Origin: Cristatella mucedo
Taxonomy: Eukaryota; Bryozoa; Phylactolaemata; Cristatellidae
NCBI GenBank assembly: GCA_009760855.2
Contig: WPIO01000004.1
Coordinates: 12,892,001-12,956,000 of the forward strand
DNA: 64,000 nt
Direction of reading: 5' to 3'
Shown: positions 34,737 to 45,800 of the stretch, piece after piece
Position numbering within the stretch: the first letter of the stretch is position 1
Layout of the letters: the number at the start of each line of letters is the position of its first letter
Program-made: the position numbers and the translations under genes
The notes under the pieces: generated by a model
What the model was told of the DNA's origin: nothing
What the model saw: only the letters and a program-made list of their open reading frames with translations
The model's database searches: none

Positions 34737-35640
34737 GTATTTATGAATGTTAGCCAGGTAAGAATCAAATGGCGAGACGGCGAATGCGACGAGCATGATA
34801 AGTCCTATTCGCTTGTGCAAGAGTTTTGTACCTAGGGTTTTACTTCAACACATCTTATGAGCACTAATAATTTTCTAGTGTCAAGGTTGGTTCATTTATC
34901 ACGAGACGGGGCTAAAAATAAAGGCCTTAAATTATCTCTAGCCAAATCATGCGTGCCAGTGACCCGAATGTGTCTGAAAATCTGAGGGAAATCGGATGAC
35001 GCTCGGAGGCCAAGCTCGACGAAGTGACGCCGTCGGAGATAAAGACGAAGAGAAGATCGCTACTACAGATGATGGAAGGTCTTTAAAAATCCTCACCAGT
35101 CGATGAATGTTTATGTTAGAATCTTTTTGTTATCTTTGCGAAGAACAAATTTACTATGTGGAGGGGACAGGGAAATGATGGAAAGCTTTAACGGTCAGCG
35201 CATCACAAGGGTGCTTAAGATTATTAACACTTACTCACTTATAAAAATAAAAATTATAATAATAATAATACAAATAATAATATTAATAACTGGGATCCGG
35301 ATATGTAATAATCTATGGCTTAGGCGGAATAAAAAGCAGTGTTTACGGTATGACTTGTGCTGTACATATCCGTCCGTCTTTGGCTTCAGAATATAACGTC
35401 TACCTTAAGGACACGGATTTGTTTTTAATGCATATACGATCTTGATTGCTGTCATGCTCTGCTGTTATCAGCACACACCTGCTTGTTTGGGAGCAGCATC
35501 TATAAACATAACAATGTATTTTTTATAAGACCCTAAGGAGATCCGAGTCTCTATCTACTAGCTATACAACTCGTTAAGACGAAATAACCAAGAGCTAATG
35601 ATAAGCAAGGCACAATGCTCTAAAAAAGCATGCAAAAACA
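34737..35640. other. Unique sequence, no gene supported
   Basis: A short AT-rich patch of AATAAT units lies near 35250-35290. No exon or repeat family was recognised. Confidence 0.35.
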
Positions 35641-35654
35641 CTTAAGTGTCGCGT

Positions 35655-35657
<3 letters not shown>

Positions 35658-35742
<85 letters not shown>
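35658..35742. repeat. (CA)n microsatellite
   Basis: About 42 uninterrupted CA units. The His-Thr and Cys-Val frames across it are artefacts. Confidence 0.98.
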
Positions 35743-35743
<1 letters not shown>

Positions 35744-35768
35744 GCTCGCGCGCACATACGCACATTAA

Positions 35769-35937
35769 AAGGCACCCAAGAAGAATCTTGGGACCGCTGG
35801 ACCGAAGAATCCCTCGTTAGTAGCATGCACGAAATCTTAGCACAAGTCAGCAGTATGATGCAAAAAGAATTCCCTCGGACGCACGGAAAGCTGAGCAGAA
35901 CAGATGGGTTTTGTAGGCGAGATTTTAATAAAATAAA
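35769..35937 (+). CDS. Coding-like fragment, unrecognised (low confidence)
   Basis: Just downstream of the CA array one frame only is open. It encodes a hydrophilic, helix-prone stretch: GTQEESWDRWTEESLVSSMH, EILAQVSSMMQKEFPRTHGK, LSRTDGFCRRDFNKI. The other two plus frames are stopped. It ends where a LINE-B 3' fragment begins, so it could be an interrupted exon or part of another retroelement. No family recognised and no donor site found. Confidence 0.28.
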
Positions 35938-36100
35938 CATGCTGACCCTGTGGGCGTCATCCCTAACCATGTTATTGTTGTTGTTTATCGAGCATGCTAC
36001 CACCAACCTTCCGATCGTGTTTTCCTTCGCAGCAAATGTAAAGCCCCTAGAAAGAGATTGAGTTATCTGAGGGCGCTTTATCAAATGTGCTATTATTATT
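35938..36100 (+). repeat. LINE-B 3' end (5'-truncated copy)
   Basis: Matches the LINE-B 3' untranslated region: CATGCTGACCCTGTG...CCTAACCATGTTATT...TTTCCTTCGCAGCAAATG. It ends in the tail hairpin CCCCTAGAAAGAGATTGAGTTATCTGAGGGCGCTTTATCAAATGTGCTATTATTATT. Confidence 0.88.
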
Positions 36101-36217
36101 AATTTGTATAGCGCCATAAGAGAACTTAATCTCTATTCAGGCGCGTTACGAATGACAAGGGGCTCGAACCCACAAACTCGAGGCGAGCACCTTAACGGCT
36201 GGGCCAAACCAGCTCTG
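36101..36217 (-). mobile_element. tRNA-derived SINE, family 1, tail-to-tail with LINE-B
   Basis: On the minus strand: GCTGGTTTGGCCCAGCCGTTAAGGTGCTCGCCT (A-box), then the B-box GGTTCGAGCCCC, then CGCCTGAATAGAGATTAAGTTCTCTTATGGCGCTATACAAATTAAT. Its 3' tail abuts the ATT tail of the LINE-B fragment directly. Confidence 0.92.
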
Positions 36218-37056
36218 TGAGGACACACCGTCGAGGATAAACCTGACGAGCTGCCTATCTACGGCTCGTTGGCCATGCTTTGAGATGATAATAGCCCTAT
36301 CAGTATCTGCCGGTGTCTGTGCGGACTATTCACTATGCGAGCAGTGTTCGTGGTGAAGAACTAGTTCAGGAGCTGCCATAGTGCACTTTTAACAAACACT
36401 TAAAGCTCCACGCCCGCTGCCGCAGTAGAAGCCTTAACAGCTGCTCTGCTAAGCGTGGCAGCCCCTTTCTCGAAGCTGGCTAGCCCCTGAGGAGGTGCCA
36501 CCTGGGTAACTGGCAGCAATAGGAGGCAAAGCCGATAGAACCTCTGAGCTGCTCGTCTGACGTGGCCTGAGCTTATTTTTTCCTATCCACTCCGGATATC
36601 AACTGGCTGCTAGTTACTTAAAGTGCCCGATTGAATCTGCCAATCACAAGGACTCAAGTTCATGGAGTGACTCCGGCATTTTAAACGGTCTCTTTGATTT
36701 ACTAATATCTTGCTTCACAATCTGTGGGGGAGGATACAGAAAGCTCTGTCTGCCTGCCTCCTGGCCTCATGTAACGTGTCTATAAACTAAACGATCCGGT
36801 GATCAATTGCGGTTAGCACAACTACTCAGCTGCGTAATTATTTGGCATTACGTTTTATAGCCGCTTGGGTTTTTAGCTGATGATGATTGAGTAAGTTTAA
36901 AAGGTGAGAAAAAATCGTTCGTGCACCATCTGCCGCATATCATGCACGTATCGTACGATAAGAGAGCGCCTTTAGAGCGTCAGAAGATTTTAAGAAGCCA
37001 GCTGTTAAAGCCAGTTTCTGTGTCATATTGCAGTCTTACGAGCCCTCAAGTTTCTC

Positions 37057-37058
<2 letters not shown>
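36218..37058. other. Unique sequence, no gene supported
   Basis: Nothing recognised. Confidence 0.35.
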
Positions 37059-37112
<54 letters not shown>

Positions 37113-37157
37113 CCCATATATATATATATACACCCATATATATATATATATATACAC

Positions 37158-37242
<85 letters not shown>
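37059..37242. repeat. (CA)n-(TA)n compound microsatellite
   Basis: CA array (37059-37095), then TA arrays broken by ACCC spacers (37096-37162), then a long TA run to 37242. Confidence 0.97.
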
Positions 37243-37243
<1 letters not shown>

Positions 37244-38020
37244 TGGGACACTACATTTGTGGGATGTTGAATTCGGGTGGTTGTTTCACTATTCACATTA
37301 CTGCCCACGGCAGCGTCAGATCTAAGTAGCTAGCTCGTGTGGGTGGCAAAGCCAAGCATGCCTTTCCATCTGAGTATGGGATCTAATGAACATGTCAAGC
37401 TAAATAAACATAAGGTTTTATTAGACTGCAAAAGCGAAGTACCAATGATTGAAGATGCTCGTCATAAATGGCCAAAAAGTGGTAGCAACTGACCGCACAC
37501 CGGGCGTATGATTATGTACGAACGGCTGCTTGGTTTCCGCGTTCGCTCGCGGCAAGCAATATTCCGAGGCCTGAGCTCAGAGGTCTGAGCGACAGAGCAG
37601 CAGCATTTGTTCATGTCGATGGTCTTCACCCGGCATCAAAGGGCACTCCAAGATCCAAGTCGTGCGACCGAGTCTTGCAGAAGAAACATTTTTACCTGCT
37701 ACAAGCTGGGGTCACGGCTGCTCGGGCTCTTCTGCAGCTGTTCGACCGGATTGCTAACATGTTTATCATCAGTTAAAGTTCAAAATTTCAGCACACATAC
37801 GATCCTTAATCGCATCGCGAATACAGTGTACTTCGTCGTGACTATTTGTTTTGCATCCCTACACTCAGGATATCATTCGAGGTTTGGTAATAACATTAAT
37901 AATAAATAAAAACTTCTGCATAGCATCACGTCAGGAAATAAATCTCTTTATAGGCACTTTTAAGGAAAAATCTTCTCGGTAAGTCTTTTTACCATCACGC
38001 TGCTTGGTTGCTATCTTAAA
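37243..38020. other. Unique sequence, no gene supported
   Basis: A plus-strand frame of about 95 codons (37495-37783) stays open, but it lacks splice support and a known family. A remnant resembling a LINE/SINE tail (AATAAATCTCTTTATAGGCACTTTTAA) lies near 37936-37964. Confidence 0.35.
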
Positions 38021-38021
38021 T

Positions 38022-38150
38022 AAATATATGATTCATTTACATTGCACGCTAAGGAAACTTGACTTCTATTCACGCGCTTTACACACGCCACGGGACTCGA
38101 GCCCACCACCGTGGTCTTCAAAGTCGAACACCTTACCACTGGTCACAAAC
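38022..38150 (-). mobile_element. tRNA-derived SINE, family 1
   Basis: The minus strand shows the head (CCAGTGGTAAGGTGTTCGAC), a B-box GGCTCGAGTCCC, and GTAAAGCGCGTGAATAGAAGTCAAGTTTCCTTAGCGTGCAATGTAAATGAATCATATAT. The tail hairpin is mutated. Confidence 0.82.
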
Positions 38151-38630
38151 AAGGGCTATTTAATCCATCTAAAGCACAAGATTCATGGGTTTCAAAGCTC
38201 GCTCAATGCGTAATTTATTTAAATTATTACATCTTTGGATAACCAATATATTCTCCCTGTACGCCAAGCTGTCTGAATGATAAGATGCAGCAACCCCTTC
38301 ATATAGTACGACCACCTTCAGACAGCTATATAAGATCTAATAAAACACGGACTGATGACAATCCATCAAATCATGGCAGTGATATCTCTGAATCACAATC
38401 TACATCTGTATATACCTGGATGTAGCAGTGAGCAACTATGCACGTTTGAGATAAGGGACGGCACTTACTGAAGTATCTGACGTGAGCTGTAGGTATGGAC
38501 TTCCTTGGGGAGTGCGAACATTTCCAATCAAATTTCATACTAGAGCGGCCTGCCGTAGGTACACGAAGTGGTCTGAAGCAGTTTTCCTAAGACCCCCAAT
38601 CCTCCTGCTGGTGCATGCATACAGTGGCGG

Positions 38631-38922
38631 AGCAAGAGAAGGCAGGGGGCATTTTCCCGCCTAAAGCAGAAAATGGCCCCTGGTCCGCCTCCTGTTCCTA
38701 ACCCCGGCTGACATCAACGACAACAAAATTATGTCTTATTTCCATTCAATGAGCTACCACCGAGTTCGTGTCGAATAAACACTATGATTTTACACCATAA
38801 CTTTTCATTGCCTGCTGGTTGGCTGCCCCGTCCATATGAAGGCTTTGACGGTCTTGCTCCCTGCATACCCATTTTGCAGGTCTTGGTCAGGCCCCCGAGG
38901 AAAATCCTGGCTCCGCCTCTAA
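38631..38922. mobile_element. Candidate MITE with GGCGGAGC terminal repeats
   Basis: The left end CAGTGGCGGAGCAAGAGA and the inverted right end AGAGGCGGAGCCAGGATTTTC are similar short inverted repeats. They resemble CAG(T/A)GGCGGATCCAGGATTTT ends often seen in hAT-type MITEs. Purine-rich GGGGGCATTTT and CCCGAGGAAAATCC words lie just inside. The target duplication is not clear and there is no coding capacity. Confidence 0.45.
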
Positions 38923-38985
38923 ATGCACACAATGGCCACTGCATAGGACGACATGTCGCCAGGTCCTCGGTAGTGCCACAAGGGT

Positions 38986-39105
38986 CTAATGGCACTAGCA
39001 TATGAATTTCATGACAGGACTGTCAACCTCCGCATCCGCTGATGAATTAGTACAATTTAAAGACAACGGTTTCCCATACACCCCACTAATGGCACTAGCA
39101 TATGA
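38986..39105. repeat. 20-bp exact direct repeat spaced 100 bp apart
   Basis: CTAATGGCACTAGCATATGA occurs at 38986-39005 and again at 39086-39105. The second copy lies directly before the LINE-A sequence. It may be a target duplication around an 80-bp insertion, or a local duplication. Confidence 0.8.
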
Positions 39106-39107
39106 CT

Positions 39108-40372
39108 CGCGGGCATTCTTGATATTACGCCCAGATCGTGTTCAATCCGTGTCATGTGGGGGTCAGGTCTCACACACGAGAAGGGTCACCTGTGGAGTCC
39201 CTCAAGGGTATGTACTCGGTCCCTTGGTGTTCTCCATTTATGCACAACCTTTGGGAAAAGTGATTAAGGCCCATAGAATAGGATATCAATTCTATGCTGA
39301 CGATACTCAGTTGCATTTGTCGTTCAAACCATCGGAATCTGCTGCGGCAACTGAGGACCCGAATGCTTGCCTTGCCGATATTCGATCCTGGATGTCGGAA
39401 AACTTCTATTCACTTCCTGAAGTTAAAGGATGATACAACCGAACTGTTGCTCACAGGACACCCTAAGCGTGTGGCTGAATTAAAAGGCTTTGTTTTTCTA
39501 ATAGGTGATGCTATTATGCGACCATCACCACGTGCTTAAACAATTTAGGTGTCGTGTTCGACAGCTGCCTCAATTTCAAAAGCTTCATTCAGAAGACTGC
39601 TTCTACAACTAGCCATCACGTCCGATCCTTATCCAAGATTAGGAGCTGTCTCCCACAATTGCTTGTAAAGAATTTAACTAGCTCATTGATTCTGTCTCGG
39701 CTTGATTATTGCAATTCCCCTTTTGGCTAGGATGCCAAAGACAGCTATTATGCCACTGCAGCAGACTATGAATATGGCTGCAAGGCTAGTCTTCAAGTCC
39801 CAGCGGTTTGAGCACGTGTCTCCTTTGCTAAAAGAGCTAGGATGGATGCCGGTTGATCAACGGATACAGAGCAAAGTTCTTAAGCTGACCCACAAGGCCC
39901 GCCACGGCTTGGCTCCTTCGTACCTAGCTGAACTGCTGCATCAGTTTCAGCCTGTTCGTGCCCTCAGGTCCTGTGTGGACAATAAATTAGCTGTCCCATT
40001 CCTCCGCTTAAAGACAGTTGGCGACAGAAGCTTTAGCTCTGCAGGTCCTAGACTGCGGAATTCGCTTCCACAATTCTTACGCAACGACATCTACTCTCCT
40101 ACTGCCGACTATAGAACATCCTTTTCAGCGGTCCTGAGCTGCTAATTCTATGCTACTCACTACCTCAACTGGTCTCCTGACTCTGCTATGCTTCTCACTT
40201 TCTCTTTGTTGCGTGAGACGAAGTCTGTTGGCTACCGAATGCGTACTGAAAGCCGTTTAGTCTGTGAGTGCGCTATACAAAACTCTCCTGCGCAACAGCC
40301 ACATGGTCTTTATGACTTTGTGGAGTTACAGACGGAGATACTTTGCATTACATTACATTACATTACATTCTA
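39108..40372 (+). pseudogene. LINE-A reverse transcriptase to 3' end, frameshifted
   Basis: 5'-truncated in the RT palm. The first frame (39108-39432) covers RVTCGVPQGYVLGPLVFSIY and GYQFYADDTQLHLSFKPSES, with an intact YADD box, then ADIRSWMSENF. A frameshift near 39425 moves to DDTTELLLTGHPKRVAELKG. Another leads to SSLILSRLDYCNS, and the C-terminal frame 39702-40144 reads AARLVFKSQRFEHVSPLLKE, LGWMPVDQRIQSKVLKLTHK, SFSSAGPRLRNSLPQFLRND. The 3' end is CTATACAAAACTCTCCTGC...GGAGATACTTTGCATTACATTACATT. Confidence 0.92.
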
Positions 40373-40789
40373 GGTAAGAACCTAAGCCGACCGTTTGGCC
40401 GGCGGGTCAACATAAAACAAGAAATTTGTAGCTGGCCTAATGTTGCTGCTGAAATTGAGCGAGTTACAAGTTAACTAGCAGGCTGGCATAATCGATGATA
40501 AAAGTGCCGAATCCCCTGTCAGCACTCACCTGTACCCTCGTTGAATGCCGGCGGCGAAAGAATGAGCTAGAGGTGTTAGGTGACCAGACTTTGAAGCATT
40601 TGTTACATGTTTGTAATTAATAATTGCGCTTCTCGGTGCGCGTGAGATTTGTTAGCAAAAGTGAAAGTGAAAGTCAGCTTACCCTACGGCTTCATTGATA
40701 TCTCTTCTAATTAAAGGGTGAAAGTCCGTCCTTCCGTCAAGTTTCGTCACGTGGCAAGATGGCGCAGCCATTAAAAAAAATAAAAATAT

Positions 40790-40978
40790 AATAAAATAAA
40801 AAAAATACTAGCTGATTTAACAGCCTCTTCTTGTATAGCGACAGAAGAGCCTTTACGGCTATCACGACCGCTTGCAGTGGCGATAGAGGATCGCCCACCG
40901 CAGGAATCGAACCCACGACCTCGGGACCTAGGTCGTGAAAGCAACCGCCTTACCTAGTGTGCCATCACGGCGGTTAGC
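40790..40978 (-). mobile_element. tRNA-derived SINE, family 2 (best-preserved copy)
   Basis: Minus strand: GCCGTGATGGCACACTAGGTAAGGCGGTTGCTTTCACGACC (tRNA-like head with A-box), CGAGGTCGT and a perfect B-box GGTTCGATTCC. Then TGCGGTGGGCGATCCTCTATCGCC, GTGATAGCCGTAAAGGCTCTTCTGTCGCTATACAAGAAGAGGCTGTTAAATCAGCTAGTATTTTTTTTATTTTATT. The AT-rich end follows immediately. Confidence 0.92.
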
Positions 40979-41889
40979 CCTACAGCTTGCCGTGGGAAAT
41001 AAAAAATTGCTTGTTGCAGGAATGAAACATTTTACGATGCGGGTCGTGAAACTGCGAGGACATTGCATGCAGGCTAATACCCAGGGTTCCAGGCTGTATT
41101 TGCGATGAGGTGCAAGCGAAAAGCCTATCACGTGACATGTGGGCTTTCGTCGTCCCAGAAAGCAACTAGAACCTTCTTAGATTAAATAATGAGCAAAAGT
41201 AAGATTAGGTAACAGCTAACCCTTCTGTAAAGTCTTGTTCTGCCACCACAAAGGAACAAATCTCTCCAGCCGAGCTCTGGGGATGGAATCGCAGCCTCCA
41301 CAGGAACCTCCAGTAAACCATGACTTCCGCAGTCAAAGTCCAACAGTTTCCGCTCGTAGCTAGAGCATTGTACGCTTTGAAACTGCAAAAACCGTAGAGT
41401 AAAGTCTGCGAAGTCACTGCGGGGGGGGGGAGGAGGCGCGAGGAAAGGCCTTCCCTGGCTTCGGCAGAGGGCCCGCTTCTTCCGGCCTCCGTTCTGGTGC
41501 CAAGTCCAGCATGCCTAGCGGGTGCACTGCAAGACAGAACCGAGACCGGACGTATGAAAGCTTGCATGACCTGGGCCTAAGTAGCCGTGAAGTGGCTGGG
41601 ACTTTTACAATCGACCGTAGAGCGGTCAGCGACAATCTTCAAACGCTTAAAGCCCACTGCAGTTGAGCCGGTAGAGCACGCTCGAGTCGCCCAGGGAAGT
41701 TGACCCGACGGGACGACTTATTCCTGTAGAGGTGCTGGTCTTCAGCCGTGTAAGGCATCACTTCGGGAGCTGCCTCAGTCGCTGGGTCATAACCACACAG
41801 ACAGTGAAGGCTTGCCACTTGGCACATCGAGGACGGTTGCCAAGCACAAGCCTTTAATTACGAAGCGAGACAGGAGAGACTGTCTCATA
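40979..41889. other. Unique sequence, no gene supported
   Basis: A minus-strand segment after a good acceptor (CTCTACGGTTTTTGCAG, near 41389) is open in two frames, and another minus frame (41827-41639) has protein-like composition. No donor, phase partner or family supports them. A G-run lies near 41420. Confidence 0.35.
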
Positions 41890-42487
41890 AGGGCCTGAAG
41901 AATATGGCTGCAAGGCTGGTCTTCAAGTCCCAGCGGTTTGAGCACGTGTCACCTTTGCTGGAAGAGCTGGGATGGTTGCCGGTTGAGCAAAGGATACGAA
42001 GCAAAGTTCTTACGCTGACCCACAAGGCCCGCCACGGCTTGGCTTCTTCATACCTAGCTGAACTGCTGCATCAGTTTCAGCCTGTTCGCACCCTCAGGTC
42101 CTGTGTGGACAATAAATTAGCTGTCCCATTCCTCCGCTCAAAAACAGTTGGCGACAGAAGCTTTAGCTCTGCAGGTCCTAGACTGTGGAACTCGCTTCCA
42201 CAATTCTTACGCAACGACATCTACTCTCCAACTGCCGACTATGGCACATCTTTTTCAGCGGTCCTGAACTGCTACTTCTATGCTACTCACTACCTCAACT
42301 GCTCTCCTGACTCTGCTATGCTTCCCACTTTCTCTTTGTTGCGTGAGACGAAGTCTTTTGGCTACCGAATGCGTACCGAAAGCCGCTTAGGCTGTGAGTG
42401 CGCTATACAAAACTCTCCTGCGTAACGCCCACATGGTCTTTATGACTTTGTGGAGTTACTGACGGAGATACATTACATTACATTACA
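41890..42487 (+). mobile_element. LINE-A C-terminal copy, open frame, young
   Basis: 5'-truncated copy whose frame is open from 41904 to 42425. It encodes AARLVFKSQRFEHVSPLLEE, LGWLPVEQRIRSKVLTLTHK, SFSSAGPRLWNSLPQFLRND and ends CECAIQNSPA. The 3' untranslated tail (CATGGTCTTTATGACTTTGTGGAGTTACTGACGGAGATACATTACATTACATTAC) is intact. By eye it is nearly identical to the copy at 56985-57656, which suggests recent activity of the family. Confidence 0.93.
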
Positions 42488-42756
42488 AGCCACGCCCCGC
42501 CACATAGTAGACGACCGGAGTCACGTTTTTTCGACCGCCGAGTTTAAATTTATGCTTTTTGAAGACAGCCTGACACTCTTAATATCCTTTTAAATTATTT
42601 TACATTTCAATAATATTTTTATTTATGTAAGACATTAAAAATGTATGCAGTATGTGTAGAAATTGATGGTGAATTTTTCTGTACGAATTACCAGGTCACC
42701 ATCTCCATACTGGGTGAAAAAAGACTTTCGTGAAGGGGTGTAGGTAATACTATAGT
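42488..42756. other. Short unique AT-rich sequence
   Basis: Nothing recognised. Confidence 0.4.
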
Positions 42757-43212
<456 letters not shown>

Positions 43213-44221
43213 GTAGAAAGTTGCTCAACAAAGACGGCACTATATTAATCTACATTCGGCAGAGATTCATCTGAAAGCCGTACTCTATATAATTTAGATC
43301 CAAACAGCCGGAAGCAATACAAAATGTGATATAAAGCTGCGATTTGTGATTCTTTGTTAATTGATTGGCACCTGCTTGGTCAGATCTATCTGGTTTTCAT
43401 GATTGCAGTGACGACTGCAATATCCAACGTCAATATTCGTTAGGTTTTGGGAAGTGCGAAGGGGTCGGCTTGGCGCTGTCGCTCCGAGGGGCAAATGGAG
43501 CAACAGGTAATATCAATTGTCCAAGGTTGGCAGTAACAACTTGGACAACGGATGGAGGAAACTCGTACCCTTCACGCAATGAGTGGAGGTAGCGTCGGAA
43601 TGGACAACCCACCCGAACGCCTCAGCGAGCCTGCCCTAGAAGTGTGGCCAAGCCTCGCCACCGGCGAACGGTCAGCAGCAAACGCGACTGGCGTGCGCCA
43701 CGTCTTCGCATCCACAGACCGACCGACATCAGGCGGCCGCCACCGCCGACCTTCCTTCGCCAGCCGAACGGGCCTCGCCCGCCGAACTTTCAGCAGGCGG
43801 GCGGGAGTGTGGGCCTGCAGCCGGGCAGGCACGCAGAGTGCCCGGTACCGGATGCGAGCTGCGAGCGGTGTCTGCGAAAGGCTTTGGGTCCCGCCGAACT
43901 GGCTGCTCGGTCGAAGCGATAGAGCAAGCGGTGATAGTGCGCGAGGCCAAAGGCCAAAGGCCAGAAGTTAAAGTGCGAGGACCGAGAACGGAAACGTACC
44001 CACCTCGTCATGAATGCGAGCGCCCAGCCTCTAGTTCCACCACAGCACACGCTCCAACCGCAGAGTTGCATAGGCAAGCGACCAATAGGCGCCGGGTAAC
44101 GCCGTAACGGCGTCCTACTCGGATTTGTATGCGCTTTCACGAGGCGCTCGCAAACACTTTAAATGCGCACCACACAAGGAAAGACGCTCGTATCGTTTTA
44201 TTTTACTTTATTTGTAAAGCG

Positions 44222-44490
44222 TCCGAACGACATCTACTCTCATAACTCCGACAGTGACGCATTCTTTCCAGAAGTTCTGAGCTGCTAACTCCATGTTACT
44301 CCCTCGACTGCCCTGCTGACTCAGCTATGCTTCCAACTTTCTCTTTGTTACGTGAGATGAAGCCTGTCGGCTACGGAATATGTATCGAAAGCCGCTTAGG
44401 CTATGAGTGCGCTATACAAACTCTCCTGCGTCGCGCCCAAATGGTCTTTGCAACTGTGTGGAGTTGCAGACGGAGGTATGTTACGTTGCA
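44222..44490 (+). repeat. LINE-A 3' end (5'-truncated copy)
   Basis: Matches LINE-A from CGAACGACATCTACTCTC through TCTTTGTTACGTGAGATGAAGCCTGTCGGCTAC to CTATACAAACTCTCCTGCG and GGAGTTGCAGACGGAGGTATGTTACGTTGCATTA. Right after it (about 44497-44540) is a decayed SINE-1 tail on the minus strand (CTCAATCTTATCCACGTGCTTTACATA). Confidence 0.85.
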
Positions 44491-45011
44491 TTAAAAAAAA
44501 CTCAATCTTATCCACGTGCTTTACATAAACCGCTTTATAAGTCCGCCCTCGTCCGAGAGCCTGCTAGGACGCACGCGCGAGGTGCAAGGGATGAGTGCCG
44601 CACTCCCACGTCGGCATCGATACCCAATTCTTAATGCGTGTTGCGCGAAGGGGAGTAAAGGAAGGGCGAGGGCGAGGAGGCGTGGCGCCTCGAAGCGATG
44701 CGATTTCCTCGGAACTGCGGTTGGCCAGTTGGCCTGCACCGCGACGCGAGGACGCGCAGCGGCGGCAGGTCGCCTGGCAGCACCGGCGTCGAGGCGATAA
44801 CTACTCTGTCGAGGTCGACCGCGGTGCGTCGTACGTGGGAATCGCTACGTCGAGCGCGCGCTAATTCCGGCATTACTGGCAGCGGGAAAGTATCGCTTTC
44901 TTGTTCCGGCGTCGTCCGAGCGTAACGAAGCGGCGCCGTCCGGGCAAGCCCGCGACGCCGATGAGACTCGCGCGCGCGCGGTCCTTCGTCCGCTAGCAGG
45001 CGGCAGCCTAC

Positions 45012-45170
45012 CGTTCAGGTTGCCGCTGCTACTCTGGAGATCCGGCTGCGCGAAGAGGCTTTCGGCCATGCTGTCCGGCCTGCTGAGAAGCCTCAGTGCG
45101 CCGGGTGCCGGCGCGCGGTCGAGCGGCTCGTGCATGTCCGAGACGAGCCTGCCACCGCAGAGCCCCCAGG
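45012..45170 (-). CDS. Candidate coding exon in CpG island (unrecognised)
   Basis: On the minus strand, acceptor CGCGGTTTTTTCTCCAG is followed by an open segment containing MHEPLDRAPAPGALRLLSRP and then MAESLFAQPDLQSSSGNLN. It closes with a donor-like AACG|GTAGGC at 45012. The second ATG (45069-45067) has a fair Kozak context (CAGCATGG), so the segment could be a first or an internal exon. The next exon on the minus strand was not found, and I do not recognise the protein. CpG-rich sequence makes open frames more likely by chance. Confidence 0.35.
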
Positions 45171-45411
45171 CTTGACCCACTGGAGAAAAAACCGCGAAGA
45201 TAGCGCGAGCCTTCCCAGCGATCGCGCCGCTCGCGGCGCGGTCGAGCCAGGCTTCGAGTCCTCGCTCGCATTTCCTACTCACTCTGCGTCTGCGGCGGCG
45301 GCGGCGGCGGCGGCGGCAGCGCGTCAGCAGCTAAGGTGGGCGACCAATCTCGGCGACGGAGCGGCAGACGCGAGTGCCTCTAGGCGCCGCTTCGAGTGGC
45401 ATCGGACTTTA

Positions 45412-45416
45412 GCGGA

Positions 45417-45465
<49 letters not shown>
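45412..45465. repeat. (GCG)n triplet array
   Basis: Nearly perfect GGC/GCG triplets within the CpG-rich segment; a shorter array lies at 45290-45325. Poly-Ala, poly-Gly and poly-Pro open frames come from these. Confidence 0.95.
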
Positions 45466-45468
<3 letters not shown>

Positions 45469-45800
45469 AGGGCGGCCGCCGTCTGGAAACTATCGCCACC
45501 GCCGGCCCGCCGTCGTGCGGTGCTGCGCGCGCCGAGCGAGTAATTGAGCGTAGCGCGCGTAAATTGATTGGACGCGTCTCTGCGGCCGTCAGCATTTCGC
45601 TTGCGCAGCTGCGTGACCTATTGGTCCGACGCGCGCGAGCGAGCGGCGCCTGAGCCTGGCGGCAGGGCCACGCCGTGTCACCCGCGCGTCGCTAACTTTG
45701 CGAGCTGAGCTGCTCCAAAGTGAACGCTGGCTTCTGCGGTGCGAAGTGCGCCGCCCGAAGCGAGCGAGTAGCGTGAGGGGAATTAGCCTACACGATATCA

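Larger units (their letters stand above)
43540..45800. promoter_or_regulatory. CpG-rich segment (candidate CpG-island promoter)
   Basis: Dense CG dinucleotides, especially 43560-43960 and 44560-45780, with GCG/GGC triplet arrays at 45290-45325 and 45412-45465. A LINE-A 3' fragment (44222-44485) splits it. Inside lies the minus-strand exon candidate 45012-45170. Promoter function is inferred from composition only. Confidence 0.5.

Noticed and set aside
37495-37783. Open plus-strand segment ending in FDRIANMFIIS
   Set aside because: About 95 codons open, but no clear exon boundaries, no start and no family. Probable chance frame.
45130-45543. 137-codon plus frame with poly-Ala as a gene
   Set aside because: The Ala runs come from the GCG arrays; other frames are equally open in this GC-rich sequence.
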